Source of the DNA: Skeletonema tropicum
Taxonomy: Eukaryota > Bacillariophyta > Thalassiosirophyceae > Thalassiosirales > Thalassiosiraceae
DNA: 64,000 bases
NCBI GenBank assembly: GCA_037178625.1
Contig: CM074132.1
Span: 1,302,001 to 1,366,000, forward strand
Direction of reading: 5' to 3'
Shown: positions 61,314-64,000 of the stretch, in pieces
Layout: every line of letters begins with the position of its first letter
Position numbering within the stretch: the first letter of the stretch is position 1
Notes under the pieces: model-generated
Told to the model about the DNA's origin: nothing
The model's input: only the letters and a program-made list of their open reading frames with translations
Databases searched by the model: none
Program-made: the position numbers and the translations under genes

Positions 61314-63188
61314 ATGAAGGGAACTAGTGGGATGATTGCCAGCAATTTTGGTAGTCCATTTCGTGTATTCTCAAATGATGAAGGGGAGTTTGAGGAAAAA
61401 AGTGTTAACAGTAAAGAGCAATCTTGGTTGTCTTCGTTCCGGAAGTCAAACATGACCAGCAACACGCCTCAGGAAAATGTTTTGGGTGGGGGAGATTTAG
61501 ATGGAGAGGGTGATGCTGAGAGAAAATTGGCACAGTCGCAGCAGGATCAGACAACACTGCCATTGAAAGCTGTTGCTGCGAAGATTTTGTTGAGGAAAAG
61601 ATCTTCTCCCAAACTACGTGAGGATATGAGTAACACTACTATCAATGTCAAGACGCCAGTAGAGGGACAACAGCATGTGAATCGAGGATACGAAGCTATG
61701 AGCAGCTACTTTAGTGATGGTGCTCAACTTGAGGGGATAGTTGAGGGTGATGAGAGGGAGAGCCAAGATGTGTTATGTCATTCACAAAGCTTGACTTCTC
61801 TCGCCGAAGAAAAGAATGAAGAATGCGACGATGCCTGTCGGGACGTTCAATCTGTAGGAAATACAAATAGAACAAATAATGTTGGATTCACCTTGGAAGA
61901 TGATGAGTTAGATGGCCCCATCAGAAGGTTTGCTAATCGACGGGGAAGCACTCTCACGAGACAATTGACCACTAGAATTAATCAGTACAGGGAGGACCAT
62001 GCTCTCTACAATAAAGGCATGGTAGGATATATCAACGCAGACGATTATGATACCTTCAATGGAGCTGAAAATGTGGTGAACCAGTTCATGCGAATGAGGA
62101 ATAGCATCGTTGCTTCGGGCAAGTCTTTTTTGGGTGATGCGTCATTAGAGCCGGGACGTGTCATGTCAGAGAAGGAGTTGCTCGATTACATGACCAAGTG
62201 CATTGAATCAAGAGAACCAGATCGATTAGACTTTATGTCAGACTTCTTTCGTGAAAATACCCTTTCCTTGACTATGGTCAAAAGTAAAACTCGCATTGTT
62301 TGGCTTCAGGATTGGTTCCCAATCAAAGACCCTGTATATGGAATTGCAGTTGATAAGGAAAAGAAGAGGGTTTTGGTTGTGTTTCGGGGAGCTATTACTC
62401 GTCCGGATTGGGGCCATGCCTTTGATCATACTTTGATTCATACTCGTAATCCAGTCAAGGATGATTATGAAGGCAGAACGCACAATGTCAAAGTTCATCG
62501 TGGTTTCTACAGATATTTGCTTCGAACGAGGAAAGATACCAAAACAAATAAATACGATGAGATAGCCAGCAAAGTGTATGAATACGGATCCAAGATAATT
62601 GGCAGCGACTTTACAGTGACTGCGAATGGTTATAGTCTTGGCGGAGCGCTATCGATGTTATTTGGTTTCTATGCTTCTACTGATGAACGCTTCACAAAGA
62701 ATGGCCCCGTGAAGATATTCACGTATGGAGCCCCGTACATGGGTGGACATACGTTTGGAGATGCGTTCCGGCATCAAGAGAGATCGAGAAAGGTACAATG
62801 TGCTCGATTTTTTAACAACAATGATATTGTTGCTCATTTGCCATTCAATATCAAGATCACAAAGAGGGGTAGTCCATTTGTACCCTTGGGTATTGATGTG
62901 AAACTCTATCCAGTCCCCGGACAGGTCAGTTGTTGTGGCAGTAGATCTCCGAGCTTCAAATACAACAAAAAGCTACCTCCTGTGAAGGCATATTTCGCTG
63001 CTCTCAAACGGAATTGCCTCCTAAACACAACTTGGCCGTGGAGAATTCAACCTACTCATGGCCTACCAGAGCTGCAAAAACGATTGGTGATGGCAGTGCA
63101 GGTGGCTAAAAATACTGAGGATCCTCTCCTGCACAAAACTCTTGATGAGTTGTACGACGAACTTGTATTCAAGAAGAATTCAGAGTAA
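61314..63188 (+). CDS. class 3 (fungal-type) lipase
   Basis: The product from the ATG at 61314 is 624 aa. Residues 1-320 are largely disordered and basic/acidic with a few helices. The Lipase_3 domain occupies roughly 330-520: VYGIAVDKEKKRVLVVFRGA (strand and oxyanion loop), VKVHRGFYRYLLRTR, and the nucleophile elbow TANGYSLGGALSMLFGFYAS with Ser at about 441. FTYGAPYMGGHTFGDAFRH and then RFFNNNDIVAHLPFN, with the catalytic Asp region, follow. A C-terminal ~100-residue tail follows. The family hydrolyses acylglycerols or phospholipids, and no signal peptide is seen in this frame. The true N-terminus may lie at 60575. Confidence 0.88.
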   Translation: MKGTSGMIASNFGSPFRVFSNDEGEFEEKSVNSKEQSWLSSFRKSNMTSNTPQENVLGGGDLDGEGDAERKLAQSQQDQTTLPLKAVAAKILLRKRSSPKLREDMSNTTINVKTPVEGQQHVNRGYEAMSSYFSDGAQLEGIVEGDERESQDVLCHSQSLTSLAEEKNEECDDACRDVQSVGNTNRTNNVGFTLEDDELDGPIRRFANRRGSTLTRQLTTRINQYREDHALYNKGMVGYINADDYDTFNGAENVVNQFMRMRNSIVASGKSFLGDASLEPGRVMSEKELLDYMTKCIESREPDRLDFMSDFFRENTLSLTMVKSKTRIVWLQDWFPIKDPVYGIAVDKEKKRVLVVFRGAITRPDWGHAFDHTLIHTRNPVKDDYEGRTHNVKVHRGFYRYLLRTRKDTKTNKYDEIASKVYEYGSKIIGSDFTVTANGYSLGGALSMLFGFYASTDERFTKNGPVKIFTYGAPYMGGHTFGDAFRHQERSRKVQCARFFNNNDIVAHLPFNIKITKRGSPFVPLGIDVKLYPVPGQVSCCGSRSPSFKYNKKLPPVKAYFAALKRNCLLNTTWPWRIQPTHGLPELQKRLVMAVQVAKNTEDPLLHKTLDELYDELVFKKNSE

Positions 63189-63290
63189 TTACAAGACTAC
63201 TTATTTGTATAGAGAGGAATACTAATCTAATCATTCCAACTTGTTCCAATGGTAGATTCAACACTAACCTAATCTGACCTCAAATTCATA

Positions 63291-64000
63291 TCAAAGAGAT
63301 ACCACGTCCTGCCCGCTGTCTTTTCCTCTCATCTCAATATCACCGCTATGGCAAAGATTCGTCATTGGCGTATCCCAATCACGAACGAGGTGGAATATTC
63401 TCGTGAGAGGGAATTTGAAGGAAGGATACTGAACAAAATTAAGCACAAATGGCACTACTGCAAGAGGAATGTCTTCAAGAAAGGCGATTGCGAAGTCGGT
63501 GTAAAGAACGCCGAGCAACTTGGAGATTCTGTTTGCATTTTGTGAAACATAACGATTGCAGTCTTGAATGTCGAAATCCGATGTGACTAAGCACATATGA
63601 TTGGAAGAATGGATCGTGTTGAGACTTGATATGTTATAAATTGCTTCACATATTGCCACTCTGCTTGCTTCACCGATGGGATTACCTGTTAGTCTCAGGC
63701 CTCGCAACGTCGTATTAGTTTTCAGTGCACTCATAATAAGTACAACGTCTGCGTCAGACAGCAAGTTACCGACCAAATCAAGTGATGCAATCGGGCGATT
63801 TGTCGCCAGATATGATGCAATCATTTCAGACTCGTTCGCTCCAATGTTGTTGTGAGCTAAGCTGATGTTCCGGATATTATTGGACAGCGACAATGTGTGA
63901 AGAAGTGTCGACATTAAAGAAGCTTTGAGGCCAATGTTGCATTTATCCAGACTGAGGCTCCTCAAACGATTGTCGTGGTGAGATGGCTCAACAAGAGAAA
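63291..64000 (-). CDS. leucine-rich-repeat protein (RI-type), partial at the window edge
   Basis: The frame is open to the right edge of the window, so the N-terminus is missing. At least four RI-like LRRs are visible: LRSLSLDKCNIGLKASLMST, IRNISLAHNNIGANESEMIA, IASLDLVGNLLSDADVVLIM and LRGLRLTGNPIGEASRVAIC, each with the L..L.L..N.I pattern. After the repeats comes a C-terminal helical part (VSQNANRISKLLGVLYTDFA, VPFVLNFVQYPSFKFPLTRI), a cap also common in diatom LRR families. It ends at 63291 and converges on the lipase. Function is unknown. Confidence 0.75.
   Translation of the reverse strand, partial: SLVEPSHHDNRLRSLSLDKCNIGLKASLMSTLLHTLSLSNNIRNISLAHNNIGANESEMIASYLATNRPIASLDLVGNLLSDADVVLIMSALKTNTTLRGLRLTGNPIGEASRVAICEAIYNISSLNTIHSSNHMCLVTSDFDIQDCNRYVSQNANRISKLLGVLYTDFAIAFLEDIPLAVVPFVLNFVQYPSFKFPLTRIFHLVRDWDTPMTNLCHSGDIEMRGKDSGQDVVSL

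Noticed and set aside
1..64000. tRNA, rRNA, CRISPR arrays, riboswitches
   Set aside because: Visual scan found no cloverleaf with a T-loop-like GGTTCGAATCC, no rRNA core sequence and no regularly spaced direct repeats. A covariance-model search (tRNAscan-SE, Rfam) would be needed to exclude small RNAs.

Overview
This window looks like nuclear DNA of a diatom, most likely a centric one. The evidence is the mix of genes: eukaryotic cytosolic, endosomal and mitochondrial proteins, a flagellar outer-dynein-arm docking protein (pennate diatoms lack flagella), a diatom-type Ty1/copia element, and short sparse introns of about 50-90 nt. There are no operons. Genes alternate strands, often with compact tail-to-tail or head-to-head spacing. 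No tRNA, rRNA or CRISPR array was recognised.

Layout. 0-5.6 kb is gene-poor and full of decayed sequence: a LINE remnant, a PAS-domain pseudogene, and four copies of a short retroposon-like repeat, three of them with long target-site duplications (TSDs). 5.7-7.9 kb holds a DDE-endonuclease transposase. 8.8-10.8 kb encodes an unusual fusion of a BMT5-like rRNA methyltransferase with a pseudouridine-synthase-like domain. 11.0-13.7 kb is a nested stack of transposable elements whose insertion order can be read directly. 13.9-26.2 kb is gene-dense: a USP8-dimerisation-domain protein, a CNBD ion channel, an ODAD3 orthologue, an unknown protein, mitochondrial GrpE, and a huge acidic protein with about 21 F-G-x-F motifs. 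26.2-27.4 kb contains a long inverted repeat with a Stowaway-like MITE inserted in one arm.

27.6-31.8 kb carries a mitochondrial-looking hybrid cluster protein divergently paired with a diflavin reductase, a plausible enzyme and electron donor. A PIF/Harbinger-like non-autonomous element (31.8-33.2 kb) follows. 33.9-42.7 kb is gene-dense again: a two-TM protein, a NUDT15-like Nudix hydrolase, VPS50/syndetin and a DUF676 lipase-like esterase. 43-53.2 kb is repeat territory, with a recently duplicated repeat family and a truncated copia element. 55.3-64 kb holds an interrupted kinase-like/STAND-ATPase signalling gene, a class 3 lipase and the end of an LRR gene.

A theme across the window is genes whose reading frame is broken by single-base shifts (ODAD3, the STAND ATPase, the 20.4-21.3 kb gene, the lipase). 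This is either true decay or residual assembly indels. Many long intact ORFs nearby argue against a uniformly high error rate. No single unified new system is proved here. The strongest novel signals are the short retroposon family with 11-19 bp TSDs, the nested TE stack with an internal empty-site control, the HCP-diflavin reductase pair, the methyltransferase-pseudouridine-synthase fusion and the channel with a non-canonical selectivity filter.
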